A stretch of DNA of 64,000 bases from Trichosphaerium sp. ATCC 40318 (lineage: Eukaryota > Discosea > Flabellinia > Trichosidae). This document shows positions 11,087 to 23,563 of this stretch, in pieces. The position numbers were made by a program, and so were the translations under genes. The notes under the pieces were generated by a model. It worked only from the letters and a program-made list of their open reading frames with translations, was not told the DNA's origin and searched no databases. The stretch's first letter is position 1. Each line of letters starts with the position of its first letter. The stretch lies in assembly GCA_038496445.1 (NCBI GenBank), contig JALMLS010000353.1:186001-250000 (forward strand), given 5' to 3'.

Positions 11087-13438
11087 ATGTATCACAGGGC
11101 TACTGTAAGCATTGTATATTATCTTATTACATTACAGATAAGTCTATTAATTAACTGTACCAGCGCGCAGGTAAGAAACAATTAGTTTATTTTAAAATTT
11201 AATTAATCAGCCAGGTTTATCTTTTAAAATGCCCTACTTCGCCGAGTGAATCTACAGAGGTAGGGATCATAAACCACACTTATTTGATTGATTATTCGCT
11301 TCTCGGTTCAAGGCTGTACGGAAACAATTATAATAACAGCAAGAAAATTCCAACAAGTTTTTCATTCCGAATGTAGGATAAACTTCGAATTTCGAACAGT
11401 AGGCCCAGCCGGTCATTTCTATGACTACCGAGTTGGTGATATGTCAGGAAGTACAAATGAATCCAGATTTCGTATATTCGGTAGCGAATGCCAGAGATAT
11501 AACGAAGGACTTTGTTTTGTGAGTACTAACAAATTTAAGTAAAATTTTAGACAACTTTACTGTATCCATGTCTGACGGAATGGGACATACTTCTTCCATT
11601 CAAGTTTACGCACCACAATGCCCATCACGTAAGTCAATATCGAAGACAGCATTATTCTAATATGCAACAGAGCACTTTTTAAACGCCGAGTGGGATGATT
11701 CGTTTTTTGCACGTGATAGGCGCATTTCATGATCTAATTTTAATCAAGGACAATAATTCAGAGCTAGAACTAAAACCACATGGCCAAGTAACTCATGAAC
11801 CGTCTGGCTTACACTTTCAGGTATCATTAAAATAATATTGATTTAAATTAATTGTCAAAGTAGGGTGGCTATGCATCTCTAAATAGCTCTAATCCTCTCC
11901 GTAATAATCTTACTGCAATGACTGTAGCTATGTGGATTTATCCAGGTGCTCCTAAGAGAACTGTAAAACTATGAGGGCTGACTATTGAACCAAGAATCAT
12001 TCGATGGTGAACAAGTATTATTTGAAAATTATGATAGCGAAACATATATCTCTATTGTATTACAAAGTGCGTCGTTAATTTTAAACAATCAAAAGGTACC
12101 TAACTTCCTTAAGATCCTAGCGCAATATATATGAAAGTAGAATACTACAATGTAGCAAATAGGGAACCTACCACTCAGATATCACCCATTCCAACCAGTA
12201 CTCAACTTTTTATAAAAACCACATATTTCTTAACTTGTAAAAGATGCATGGACACATGTGGCCATGTCTGTATATTCACTAGTGGACCAGATACCTGACA
12301 CCACTGGCATATTCCTATACATAAACGGAACACGTTATGAACAAGTGGGAAGAAATAGATTCATTAAAACATCAGCTAACGCAGATATAATTCTGGGCGC
12401 AAACGGTATTGGAGATTCATCCTTTAAAGGTTCATTTATTGCTTTTTTGAACTTGCTAATTATCTAAGGATATATGAAAGGTATTAAATTGTTCTCTTGT
12501 AGCTTACCCCAAGAAAGTATAGAAGAGCTAGTTCGAGGAGGCAAGTGTTGAGTTTTCTTCTGGCGCAAGGTTTTTCTCATTTTATTCTCAAAGGTCCTTA
12601 CACATTACCACCACCTTCTACACCAGCACAATGTTTTGGATTCGCTGGAATATGCATTGACGGAGACTTTATTGTTTTCAACGATACTGTACTAGCAGAC
12701 GTTATATACATACAAGGTACCACTGTTTTTTGATTTAAAGTAAGTATATATGTTTAACCAATGCCTCTAGGAGATCTGACTGTGAACAGTGGTACTTTAT
12801 TGCGTTTGCAAAATGCGACTATACGTGTTGAAGGATGTGTTAATCTGTTTGGAGATCTAGATATAGATACAGTAGCTGAAACTACTACAGTCCTTCAATG
12901 GGAAGGTAAAGCAATTTTTCTCGAAAGCCTTGAACTTTACATGTTTTTGTTTGCAGGTGAAAACTGTACTCTTAATTTCACACGTAATAAGGATCCATGT
13001 AATACCCAAGAACAATATTATGAAGTGACAGGTATCAATACATTTGTAAAAAGGCCAATGTGCTTATTACGTTTTTTTTCCATCAAGGAAATAGTTTGAT
13101 TGCTGTTGTCGGGTTTACAACAAGTTGTGGTTCCTATGATATATGGATACCTATTGTACGTACTTAACATTACATTTCACAAACAACGATAGTGTTTTCA
13201 AAGAAGACTTGTCAGCTTGTCTTAAAAAATAACTAGGTTTTTTTTTAAGCTGATTATTTAGGTATGCTCTATCAGCGTAGCTGTAGTTCTTATCATTCTT
13301 ATCACGATTATTATTTTGTCTGTTTATTCTCGTGATACTAGAGAGCGTTTCCTCCCTTTTAGACGTTCTGTAAGACTGCATCGGTCTGCTGCAACTGTGG
13401 TTACGTCAAAAAATAATAAACAAACCTTGAATTGTTAG
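11087..13438 (+). CDS. LamG-like type I membrane protein, tandem copy 1
   Basis: The gene starts MYHRATVSIVYY with a signal peptide (to LINCTSAQ) and has many short introns. One early intron (11313-11376) has a GC donor. The N-terminal half is an unassigned Cys-containing module. The middle is a concanavalin/LamG-like domain: GGYASLNSSNP, MWIYPG, then WTHVAMSVYS, GIFLYINGTRYE, ILGANGIGDSSFKG and SLPQESIEEL. The C-terminal third is a beta-rich region (GDLTVNSGTLLRLQNATIRV) followed by a single TM (SISVAVVLIILITIIILSVY) and a basic cytoplasmic tail (RERFLPFRRSVRLHR). LamG folds bind glycans or proteins, so a cell-surface adhesion or recognition role is likely. The next gene is a diverged tandem copy with the same exon layout and an almost identical tail. 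Confidence 0.72.
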
Positions 13439-14058
13439 GTTCTCTGTTCTAATCCAGTTGGTATTTGCAAACAACATCTCATATTGTTCATGAAACTAGT
13501 CGCGATGGTTTGATATCAATGGTAGTGTACAATAGTTTACAGCTAACTCTAATTTATACGACACTAGTCAAATTGTGAAATCAGACGGCTGCAACAACTA
13601 AAACACATGTATAGAAAACAGTTGTCATCAAAATCACGTGATCTAAGATACTTGTGTTGTTTAGAATCCCACAATGTTGTACTACTTTTTACTTCAGATA
13701 GAATTTTAATCTTTATAGCGTTATATCCAATAATGTCATGAACAATAGAAGCAAATAAATGGGCAGGTCTGACAAGCCGCAAGCCGCGATTTGTGGTTTG
13801 TGACGCAAGATGTGCTAATATCTCGTAGGTAACCTGACCAACTTCTCACTTGTAATGTTAGTGCTATAGCGCTTTAAAGACCAACAATGTCTTGTATTAC
13901 AAACAACACGTGGCTTTACTATTAAGTCGTTGTTTAGAAGGTAATTGACTTACAAAGCCTTTTTTTAGCGTTTAAAGCAAGTACGTTGTAGGTGCTACTC
14001 GTTTGATGAGCTAAATGAAATTTAGGTAGTTGTTAATCACTAGCGCCACAGAAATCGA
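13439..14058. other. Intergenic spacer between the tandem LamG genes
   Basis: About 620 bp with no supported gene; the short minus-strand frame here has no recognisable features. It contains two CACGTG hexamers. Confidence 0.5.
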
Positions 14059-16494
14059 ATGTATCACAGGGACTGTTTTAGCGTTGTGTATTATTATTTT
14101 GCAGTACAGGTAGTACTCCTTATGTTAATAAATTGTACTAGCGGACAGGTAACATTAAAAAAACTGTTCACGTGGCGAAAATTAATACTAAATGTCTGTT
14201 TCAGTCCAGTCAGTTGTATCTGTATAAATGCGCTGCTGGAACGTTTAGAAGGGTACAGTTGATGAACCAACCAGAGTATTTAATTGATTATTCACGCATT
14301 GGCTCATCAAGGTTCGTATTCTTTGTACAAAACAACTTTTCTAACAATTACTTTTTGAAGGATAAACTTTGAACTTGAACTACAAGGCCAACAGTATAGG
14401 CCACCATATATTTTCACAATCGATGGAAAAGACCGACGGCAAGAAGAAGCGCCATACCGTATGTATGGCGACGACAATTGCGAGAATATACCCAGCGGTA
14501 CTTATTTCTTGAAGTTCTAAAAATAAGCAAAGCGTAGGTAATTATACTTTATCAGTAGTTGATATCAATAAAGATGTCACCACCTCTATCAAACTACACA
14601 TTCCACAATGCCCATCAGGTACTGTACTATCTTTTTGTTAATACTAACATAAGTAGACCACTTTCTTGAAGCCTTATGGAGTAATACGTTTGAAGTAAGT
14701 AATGGATTAAACAATCAAAGATAACACGATCCAGGATGATAAAAATGGAATATCGCTAATGCATGATGGCGATGTTTTCGCAGATTGGAAAGGGTTGCAC
14801 TTTCAGGTAATACATGGAATAGATTAAGTCTTACAATTAAGTAGGGTGGCTATGCATCTCTTTCTGCTAGTAACCCGCTCCGTGAAAGCCTTGGAGCTTT
14901 GACTATAATGATGTGGATTCATCCGGGTACCTAGTTTATTAAAAAGAAATACAAAAAGTCCTTACACAATGGAGAATCCCTTGAAGGCGACCAGTACATA
15001 TTTACGAACGGTGATCGTCATGACGACTACATATCTGTAATGCTAGGAGGTAAGTTTTTTTTGTATCGAACAATTTGTCTTACTGTTAACAAGATGGTCT
15101 CAAGTCTATCCACGTATCTGTTGCAAATTATAAAGGTGCATCTTCAGTAGATGTTCCAGTAGGTAAGAACAATAAAAACCAAGAGTCTTTTCAGGAAAGA
15201 TCATCATAGTTCTGATTCGCTTTTTACAAAAAGGTAAATGGACACATGTGGCGTTAGTTGTACACTCTATTTGGGACTATATTACAAACACCAATAATTT
15301 TTATTTGTACATAAATGGAGAATCTCGCTTGCTTACTAGACCAATCCCGAATGGGTACATTCAAACATCACCAAATGCTGAAATTACGTTGGGCGCTGAC
15401 AGTAATGGCGATTCAAGTTTTAAAGGTAACTTGATTAATTGCTATTGTTTCCCTGGCTCATGGTATTCCAGGTTGGATGACTGATGTTCGTATATTCTCG
15501 TGTAGCTTATCTAGAGAATCTATACATAACTTTAGTAACGAGAGTATGATTACAAGGTCTTTTACACTATTTTTTTCTTATTTTTTTCTCGAAAGTTCCT
15601 TCGTTTGTACCTTCGCCAACACCATACCCGTGTGCGGAGGGAATATGCATAGATCAAGATTTATTGGTTATCAATGATACTGTTCTCACAAATACCATAT
15701 TCATACAAGGTGAGACATTTATTTTAGTTGTTTTATTTATAAACGTGTAGGTGATCTTATTGTACAAAATGGTTCAATATTGCGTTTGAGTGATGCAATG
15801 ATACGTGTCACAGGATGTGTTAATATTATCGGAGGTTTAGAAATAGATCAAGTAGATGAAACAACTGAAGTGCTCCACTGGGATGGTACAGAAATCGAAC
15901 ATGTCAAAAGAAATGGAACTAACTTTTGCTGTTTATTTTAGGCAAAAACTGCACTCTCAATTTCGAGCCAGAACAAGCACCATGTGGTATTACTCAACAA
16001 ACGTATAGAGTTTCTGGTACCCAGGATTTTTTACTTTTAAAACAAGAAACAGGACGACAATTACATATTATTGTCCTATTTTTTACAAAATGTTCTGCTT
16101 ATGCTTCTTGAAGAAACAGGATTGACTGCTGTTATCGGGTTATCAACAAGTTGCAGTTCAGATAACATTTGGATGCCAATAGTGCGTATCTCGCAAGCGT
16201 TAAAACAATTCCTTATCTACATCAACACTTTTGCAATTTTGTCTTGAGCGTTCGTTTGTGCCCAAAGACATTACTGCATTTTTACAGTACTTTTTGTGCA
16301 AGCATTAATTGTTTTAGGTAAGCGCTATCAGTGTTGGAGTTGTACTTATTATTCTTGTCACGATTGTAATCGTTTTCTTTTATTCTCGTGATACTAGAGA
16401 GCGTTTTCTACCTTTTAGGCGTTCTGTAAGATTACATCGGTCAACCAGTATTGCTATTGGTGCTACAAGGATTAATAAAAAACCCGAGATATAA
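14059..16494 (+). CDS. LamG-like type I membrane protein, tandem copy 2
   Basis: Paralogue of the gene at 11087-13438, about 3 kb downstream in the same orientation. The first exon is clearly related (MYHRDCFSVVYYYFAVQ... LINCTSGQ). The second exon encodes SSQLYLYKCAAGTFRR. The LamG-like region is retained: GGYASLSASNPL, MMWIHPG, WTHVALVVHS, LYINGE and LGADSNGDSSFKG. The C-terminus again has a beta-rich region, one TM (SVGVVLIILVTIVIVFFYS) and the tail RERFLPFRRSVRLHR. The ectodomains have diverged far more than the tail, which suggests different extracellular ligands but shared intracellular coupling. Introns are in equivalent places but differ in sequence. Confidence 0.72.
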
Positions 16495-17976
16495 CTTACA
16501 AAGCAGCTTTACATTATTCTTTATTACTTCACATCAACTTTCAACTTACACGTTGCTAAATCGCTATAGAACTCGAGCTCAGTCCCTTAGGGACTACCAA
16601 GATATTACTTGAATGTTGTACATTTGTGTACTTTGTAGAAAAAAAAGGCTTCAAAATAGAAAGCCTCAAAAACTTATTCAAGTACTTGTGAATAAAAAAG
16701 TCTAGCATATTGTTTCCTACAATGCCAATAATAGGAACAATCCCTCGCAATATTTAGCTTGTAGCATAAAACTAACTGATCATCAAGCAAACAAAATAAT
16801 TTCCTGAATGGGATTGGATGTACATGGATCCTAAATATGTGCTACCAGGTACGCACTTTACCCAGGATTTATGGTAAAACGCTTATTCTCAAAAAAAAAG
16901 AGAAGGAGAGTGTCGAGATTATGGTGGAGGTTGTTTTAGATGATGACGCATTTGCGTCTTAAGTCAGCATCGCTTGAACATTCCTCCCAAAGGAAGGAAC
17001 ACTCGCAGTGTAATCGTTAAATCTTCTCTAAGGCTGGACTTCTGCCCACACCTTATGGCCAGATCAGCCAGGGTCATAGTGTTGGTCTATTCCCAACAGC
17101 CACTTAGTCTTTCCCAAGTGTCAACCAGTCTTTCCTGGCCGTCCCTCTGTCTTTCCAGAGCGTCATCCTGTCTTTCCAAGCTGTCATTTACCACCAAGTG
17201 GCTCTCCTTCAGTATAAAATGCTTCAAAAACGGTTTTAATGATAGTCAAAAACTCGGAAGAAAAAACTATGGTTCAAAAAGGATGCAATTTTCTGGCATT
17301 CGGAATAAAAATGAGAATATATTAATGACGCACCAGCAAACCTAAACCAACTCTTTGTTTTTTACACAGCTTTACATTAAGTGAATGCCACGTTGGCATT
17401 TCTTTTTTTAGTTTCTATTAAATGTACGCATTCTACACATGCTTATAGGTTATACCATGCCGTTAAATGGAAATGTAGAGCGTGAAAGCACATATAAACT
17501 CGTTCCTTTAAATAAGCGCCTTGAGCGCTGGTTCATGATGCCTCGGTCTCGCCAAACGTACATCAAGCTCCCTTTAGGTGGCAACAGAAGTTATATACGT
17601 TGGACAGTAGTTATTGGCTGAAAGTGGATTGCGCTCTTAAATCAAGCACCAATACTCTAGTTGCCGTTATATACGCGCTAACATTCTTCTTGTTACAGCT
17701 ATTCGCTGTTTGGACCGCTTTCAGAGCAAAAACGTGCAACCAAAATGCATCACGCACACATGTGTAAGGATATCCATAGTGATACCTTCCAGTTCGATAA
17801 CAACTTGTAGCCAGCTATTGTTTAACATAACATTGTGGTTAAAAAACGCAAGGAAAAGATTGGCGGAACCATAAGGCAAGAAAGGTATTTAAATAAAATA
17901 AGCCAATTTATTGCTAAGACATGAATTGCAACGTTTTATTGTGTTTCTATTGATATAGAAACTACTAAACGTCATG
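16495..17976. other. Intergenic, with a heptad-repeat coding remnant on the minus strand
   Basis: No complete gene is supported. On the minus strand, 17200-17085 reads as a short run of 7-residue units (LERQDDA, LERQRDG, QERLVDT, WERLSGC), a coiled-coil pattern built from a 21-nt repeat. A nearby minus frame reads NTMTLADLAIRCGQK, vaguely ankyrin-like. Neither connects to a start or to splice sites I can defend. A 60-codon plus-strand frame at 17439-17621 has no recognisable feature. Confidence 0.4.
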
Positions 17977-19251
17977 CTAAAGGAGTACACAAGTTTGATT
18001 CTGATGCTCAGCCAAGTAAAAGTTCCCTGCAACTGGCAGCTGGTACTTATACGTGTGAAGGAAAGAGCGAAGTTTCCAACGTAACCTACCAACATGACTA
18101 GAACTTTGAGTCCTTTCAAGTTCATCTGATATACTATCTGGTTGCTCAAAAAGCAAAAAAACATATCTATGTGGACCTGATAATATAAAAAAAGTGAGAA
18201 AACAAAGAACTTGTGTCAAAAAAAAAATCATGTGGCAATAAAAATAAACAATCTCAATGGACTTTACCTGTTCCAGAAGGAGGTGAGTCTTCCAGATAAG
18301 GTGCGATATGTTTTCCTTTAGTCACATCGCCACCAGGGATATCAATAACAAGCCAGTGCTTTCTAAAAAAAAAGATTAAAACTTATTTTTTTCCAACGCC
18401 TTGAAAATACTGTTCTAAGCGAAACAAACGTAAAGGTCTTTAATGTGGGGAAAAAAACACAGTCATATCTGAATGAATAGAGACTGTACAACCTTCCTGA
18501 TAAAACAACTTTAGTCAATCTTATGCACGTACACTGGACCCAAGAAACCGTTGCGTGTTGGAGCGTCAGGATCAATTTTCATCAAAGTATACGTTTTATC
18601 AGCAACCGCTCCAGAAAAGCTAACAGAAGGCTGCTGAGTAGTTTGATCTACAGTTAATTTCACCCCTGGAGTAACAGAAACATCTCCAAAAGTAACCTTA
18701 CAGAAAACGTTACGTTTTCTGAACACGTGCGAGTAAACAAAAACGTACTTCAAGCTGGTTTAGCGGTACACTGGGAATTAAATCCTTTACGATGCCGTGG
18801 CGTACCTTACATCACTTTTAGACAAATAAACCGACTTTTCCAAATAATAAAAGCGCTTACAAAAGTATCCATCATCACTGCTGGTGCTCTTTGTTCTCCT
18901 TCTTCTTTTTCCGCTTGAATTTCGTTCAGCTCAATTTTTTCACTTTGTACTTCTTCAGTTTCATCTTCACGCGCCGTATTTGTTACAGCAAGGCTTGTAG
19001 GAGACTCATTGTCATCATTTTCGTTGTCTGCTTCTTTTTCAACGTCTTCTTTATCCTCAGTCTCTGATATCGCTGTTTTTGGCTCTATTGGTGCTTCTGT
19101 TGGCTCTTCGGCCTCTTGTGTAACAGGTTCATCTTCTTTATCTTCGACAGGATCCTTTTGCTCTTGCTCTACTTCTTCATCTTTAACTTCTTCTGTATCT
19201 ACATCATCTGGTGCTTTTGTATCTTCAACAGATACGTTGTCAGGGTCGTCC
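17977..19251 (-). CDS. Phosphatidylethanolamine-binding protein (PEBP) with a long acidic N-terminal extension
   Basis: The ATG at 19251 opens a first exon of about 150 codons that is extremely Glu/Asp-rich (MDDPDNVSVEDTKAPDD...). It then splices into a PEBP domain: IVKDLIPSVPLNQLEV, VTFGDVSVTPGVKL, then the signature MKIDPDAPTRNGFLGPV joined to KHWLVIDIPGGDV, then GPHRYVFLLFEQP and PVAGNFYLAE near the end. The DPDAPTR, GP-V-HW and GPHRY motifs form the conserved ligand-binding pocket of PEBP/RKIP/FT proteins, which bind anionic lipids and modulate kinase signalling. All splice phases agree. The acidic extension is not typical of the family; it could be a disordered targeting or interaction tail. 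Confidence 0.88.
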
Positions 19252-19769
19252 ATGATTAGCAATTGGATACTTATCCAAATACACAAGCTTTAAGCGAGCT
19301 GGGCTTATTTATTGTACATTTCGTGATTATTCTAGTTTGGTACCAGTGTTATGTTCCAACATATGCACTAAAGCACTTTGCCCTTGTATTAAGCTCGCTG
19401 AAATCATTGCATAGTACTGGACTGGCGCCATTGCCATTAAGCATTTCTTAGGTTTGGTACAAGGCTTCTTTGTTTGCAGAGCTTCAACCTTTAGTAGGTT
19501 TTTGTGATTCTTTGGTACTAATTTGCAGCTACTGACTAAGGCAACGTCTCCATGACTAATCTGAAAACCTATGTTATTTTAACTTGGTAGCGTTTGTTTA
19601 CGGACATACTTCGTCTAAGCGTTGTACGGTTTTTCACCTTATGTCGTATTTTCATGCGCGTGTGTTGAATGGTTGCTACAGCACATGTTCTATTTAAATA
19701 AAGTACTCAAATTGCAATAAAGCAGGCTAACAAGCAATCAATAATGAACGTGTAATAAATGAATCTAAG

Positions 19770-21951
19770 TTACCGTTGGTTAGAGCGACGATAAGCTGAA
19801 TAGCTGTCAAACTTTGAAAAATCCCAGTCGTGTTGTGGAAACACTCTTGTGAGGACTTGTGGCCATTGGTTTATAAAGCTTTTTGATCCAATAGCAGCTA
19901 ATTGATCTCCAGATACACGTATCCAATCTGCTGGTTTGTCAACATAGAGTTTCGTTGCAGCTTCATTAAGGAACTTCTTCACATTCGAGACATCCTCCCA
20001 GAACTTGTAAGGAGTACGTACTACACAATGGTAAATGCATGTAATACTCAATGTGTGTGGTACCTCCATCACCCCAGAAACGCCAATCAAATGTAGGGTA
20101 TTGGGTTTCAAGGAAATTACGGAGAGAACATCCATGAGTTCTTTCAAGATAAACGAAGTTAGACAGCTATACTAGTAATGGCACTTATACCTTAAGAAAT
20201 ATGATGACTGCTCACTTATAGTTTTAGTAGGTACGCTTAACCAATCAGAAACAGAAGTAATAGAATGCTGTTGACAAAACTATCATAACATTAGAGGTAA
20301 GATTAAAGCTTATACGAAAAAAACTTACATCATTTAAGAATTCGGCTTGGTGTTCTTCTGTTGCCCAGAAACCGTTTGGTACTTTTCCTAAAAGTTCATT
20401 GGTATTCTACAACACATCTATCCAAGACCACGCACTAAACTTCCATAGCTTCCACCGGACTTAAGCATTGTAAGAGAAAGAAAAAAAACACTTCACATAC
20501 CTTCAGGATACAACTCAGTTACCAAGCTATATGTTGACTTGTGCTTGCTAACAATAGGTTAAATAACTAATGCACATACTAAATGTGCTAACGCACTTGA
20601 ATAAATATTTTCCAGATTCATGCTTGAAAGTCTCTATTGACACAGTGTACCAATCGCTGATTGTAAATATACGTAAATCTGCTTCAAACTATAGAAAAGT
20701 TAAAGTTTGTTGGCTCAATTGACGTTCAAACCTTATCAACAAACTCCTTTACAACACTTGGCTGTATGGTATCATGTGATACTGAAGATTCTAATAACTT
20801 AGTAAACATATACGTTCACATATTAGGAGCGTACTGAACTTCCAACAGAGCCACTTGTGATCAGGATAGAAATACTGAAGGAGTATTTGCAAGTTATTGC
20901 CAAAGTGCCTATTCACTTGTAAGGTATCTAGAAGCGATATGGAGGTAATGTACATCAATACAGTAGGTGTATTTCCATATTGTAAATCTTTAAGCTCTAC
21001 GTTATACCAATCATTAAGCGTTGATATACGCAACAGTTTCTCCAACTAAATAATTGTTGTAAATACAAAGCCTTTTGTAGTAAAATGTACAGACCTTTCG
21101 CATAAATGTGGCTGAGTCACTGCCCTTCCCCCAAAAATGCTTAGGTAGGTCTCCTATACAATATTAGCGCTGTATAAATCCCAAAATAGTTACCAAAGCG
21201 CCATGATACCCAATTGAAGTCTGGATAAACTGATTCCAAGAAAGTTTGAAGACTAGAGTTGTTGTACCTACCATTGGTCATTGATGTCGCAAATGCACTA
21301 ATAGTCCGTACGTCATTAATGTATTTCCTCCATTTTCTCGTACATGAGAAGCACGCAACGTATACCATTGTTCTATCTCAGTAATGTCGAATTTTTCTTC
21401 AATCTGTGCATGTGTTAAAATACTTTAGTACAAAAACGCTAAAGCGCACGTGTCTGACAACACCAACAACATTATCTTCATTCCCAGTCCAATGCCTAAG
21501 CTTAACATTCTCTATGAGAACAGTTAGATTAAACAAGAGCGCTACTAAAGGCAATACGCACTAAATTTTCTTGAATCCCAAATGTGGTCAGGATACATTG
21601 ATGTTATCATACGTTGTACTGACGAGTTGTAGTACGATGTCAGGACTGATGAACCTCCAGCGCGTTGAACCTGACGCGCTGTAACGCTGTACCAATCATT
21701 TCTGGTGTGTTGTGAGTATCATTCATTGTAAACCGTTTACAAATAATTTTGACGCAATGACAGTATGATTAAGAGACTTACAATGTATTGATGCCTATTT
21801 CAGCTTCGATCTAATACAAGTTGGTCAAATAGATGTTACATCACTCGATTACCTTTACAAACAGCTCTCGTTGATTACTTTTGCTATGCCAATGGCCACG
21901 AGGCGGTTTAGCCACGATTTTGTTATTAACATGTCGTGAAAGTGTACGCAT
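19770..21951 (-). CDS. WYxV-repeat protein B (no nuclease domain)
   Basis: The ATG at 21951 (MRTLSRHVNNKIVAKPPRG) leads into about six repeats of the type seen at 2105-4273. Recognisable cores are GHWHSKSNQRELF, DWYSVTARQVQRAGGSSV, WYNVELKDLQYGN with YFYPDHKWLCWKF, SDWYTVSI, and the last repeat FWEDVSNVKKFL, DWIRVSGDQLAAIG, VFPQHDWDFSKF. Short introns fall at equivalent places in the repeats. The protein ends AYRRSNQR, aligning with the end of protein A (ARYKRSEQR) and with the residues just before the nuclease domain in protein C (DKRASQR). As in A, the terminal stop (CGG TAA) overlaps a GT donor at 19773-19772. I could not fix every internal splice site. Confidence 0.7.
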
Positions 21952-22037
21952 TGTGTAACGCACTGCTTTGTTAGAATAACAACGTTAATTGCTCGCTGAT
22001 TGTGTCTTGATTAAGTCAACATCAGTTCAAAAACCAC

Positions 22038-23134
22038 ATGGAGGACGACTCTTCTTCTCTCAAGAAAAGGCTACGAGAGGTTGGCTCGAAGCTAGGTCCA
22101 GATTCAAATAAACGTCAAAAATTAGACAAAGATGATCCAACAGCTAAACCACCAGAGCCTGATGAAGGCTGGCTCAAAAATACAAAGTATACATACAGTT
22201 TTGAGGACATGCGCAACAAAAGAGAAGAGGAGTTATTAAAACGATTAAACGGCAAACTCAACGGGTACATTAGAGTAGGGTAGATCAACGTAGATACTAA
22301 CAATGAGAATTAGAATTGCTAAAGCAAAACAAACTGTAGTGCCAGCAACGGAAGAAAAAAAGGCGTCAACACCAGCACCAATAGAAGATATTGAGTTAGC
22401 AGAGAAACTTGTCAAAGAACAAGAAAAAAAACGACGTGTAAGAGTTTATATTAACGTATAAATCACGTATACGCTTACACACCCTCTAGTCTACTCTATC
22501 CGGTATGATACATAAGCGTCAGAAGGAAGAAGAAAGATTAAACAATCTGCTCAAAAAAGGCAAAGAAGAGTACGTTCTCACAGCTTATAAGCGCAACATG
22601 CGCGTAAATAACCCTATTGTGATTCATTTGATTAACATAATGAAGTATGGACTACTTGGCTGCACGCAAGCGTAGGCAATGGGAAGAGTCTGCTCAGATA
22701 AAGAAGGAGCAAGAAGAATACGAAAAAAAATGGGTAAGAAGGCGCTCAAGACGTGATTTTTACGACATGTCAAAGACATTTCTTTAGAAATATTGATGTC
22801 TTATAGGCCGATAAGAAGGCTAGAGAGGAAGAACTGAAAAAAGAGAAGGAAGAGAAAGAAAAGAAGGAAAAGGAGCGTAAAGCAAAAGAAGAAGAGGCTA
22901 TTAAGAAGTACGTCAAGAGCCTGAACATTTTGTTTGTTTTTTTGTCAGAGAAAATTACTTTGTTGACTTCACTTCAGGGAGATGAGTAAATACGCAAGTT
23001 ATGATAAGGATAAGCTCAGAGGTTTATCTGTTAAGCAACTTAAACTATACGCAAAGGCTATTGGTGCTGACTTATCTCGTGTTGTTGAAAAGATGGATCT
23101 TGTTGAAGCCATTATTACCAAACGAGATGCTTGA
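22038..23134 (+). CDS. Charged coiled-coil protein with a C-terminal SAP-like motif
   Basis: Exons join in phase from MEDDSSSLKKRLREVG through a Pro/Glu-rich linker, then a long Lys/Glu-rich helix (KKAREEELKKEKEEKEKKEK) predicted to form a coiled coil. The end, YDKDKLRGLSVKQLKLYAKA then GADLSRVVEKMDLVEAII, has the helix-extended-helix pattern of SAP domains, which bind DNA or act as protein contacts. N-terminal basic clusters (NKRQKLDK) could be a nuclear localisation signal. The size is about 240 aa. It lies head-to-head with repeat gene B, with 86 bp between start codons. A 15-bp A-run follows the stop. Confidence 0.75.
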
Positions 23135-23563
23135 AAAAAAAAAAAAAAACAAAGACTGCAATAAATAACTGGAAAGGTCATGTATTCTAGAGGCGTAAGG
23201 TGCCCAGTAAACTGCGTTTAAAAAATAAGTGGTCGTATTTATTAATGTTCTACGAAACTGAGCGTTCATCAGTTACGACAGTAACCATAGGTTGTGACGC
23301 TCGGCTCTAACGATTCATGTCACCGAGAAATGTCGTTGACTAATTAACTTAAATAGTCCTATACTGTCTCAAAATGCGATGGCAAGGAAGTAGAGTATGC
23401 GCTTGTTCTAGAAACTCGAACAGTAGAAGCCTGCGACATGTGTACTGTATTTTTACAATGGAAAAAATGTAATAAGCTTCGTTTTGGCGTAAACACGCAC
23501 AATCCAACAATAGTACGCATGTTTTGTATGAAAATGTAAATTGCTGAAAATGTTTACAATTAG

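Noticed and set aside
16780-16860. FPEWDWMYMDPKYVLPG-like frame as another WYxV repeat fragment
   Set aside because: Only a loose match to the YP..W segment, with no WY.V core nearby.
17439-17621. 60-codon ATG frame as a gene
   Set aside because: No motif, no clear splice partners and no support beyond its length.
19009-19293. Ser-rich 94-codon plus-strand frame
   Set aside because: It is the antisense of the Glu/Asp-rich exon of the PEBP gene.
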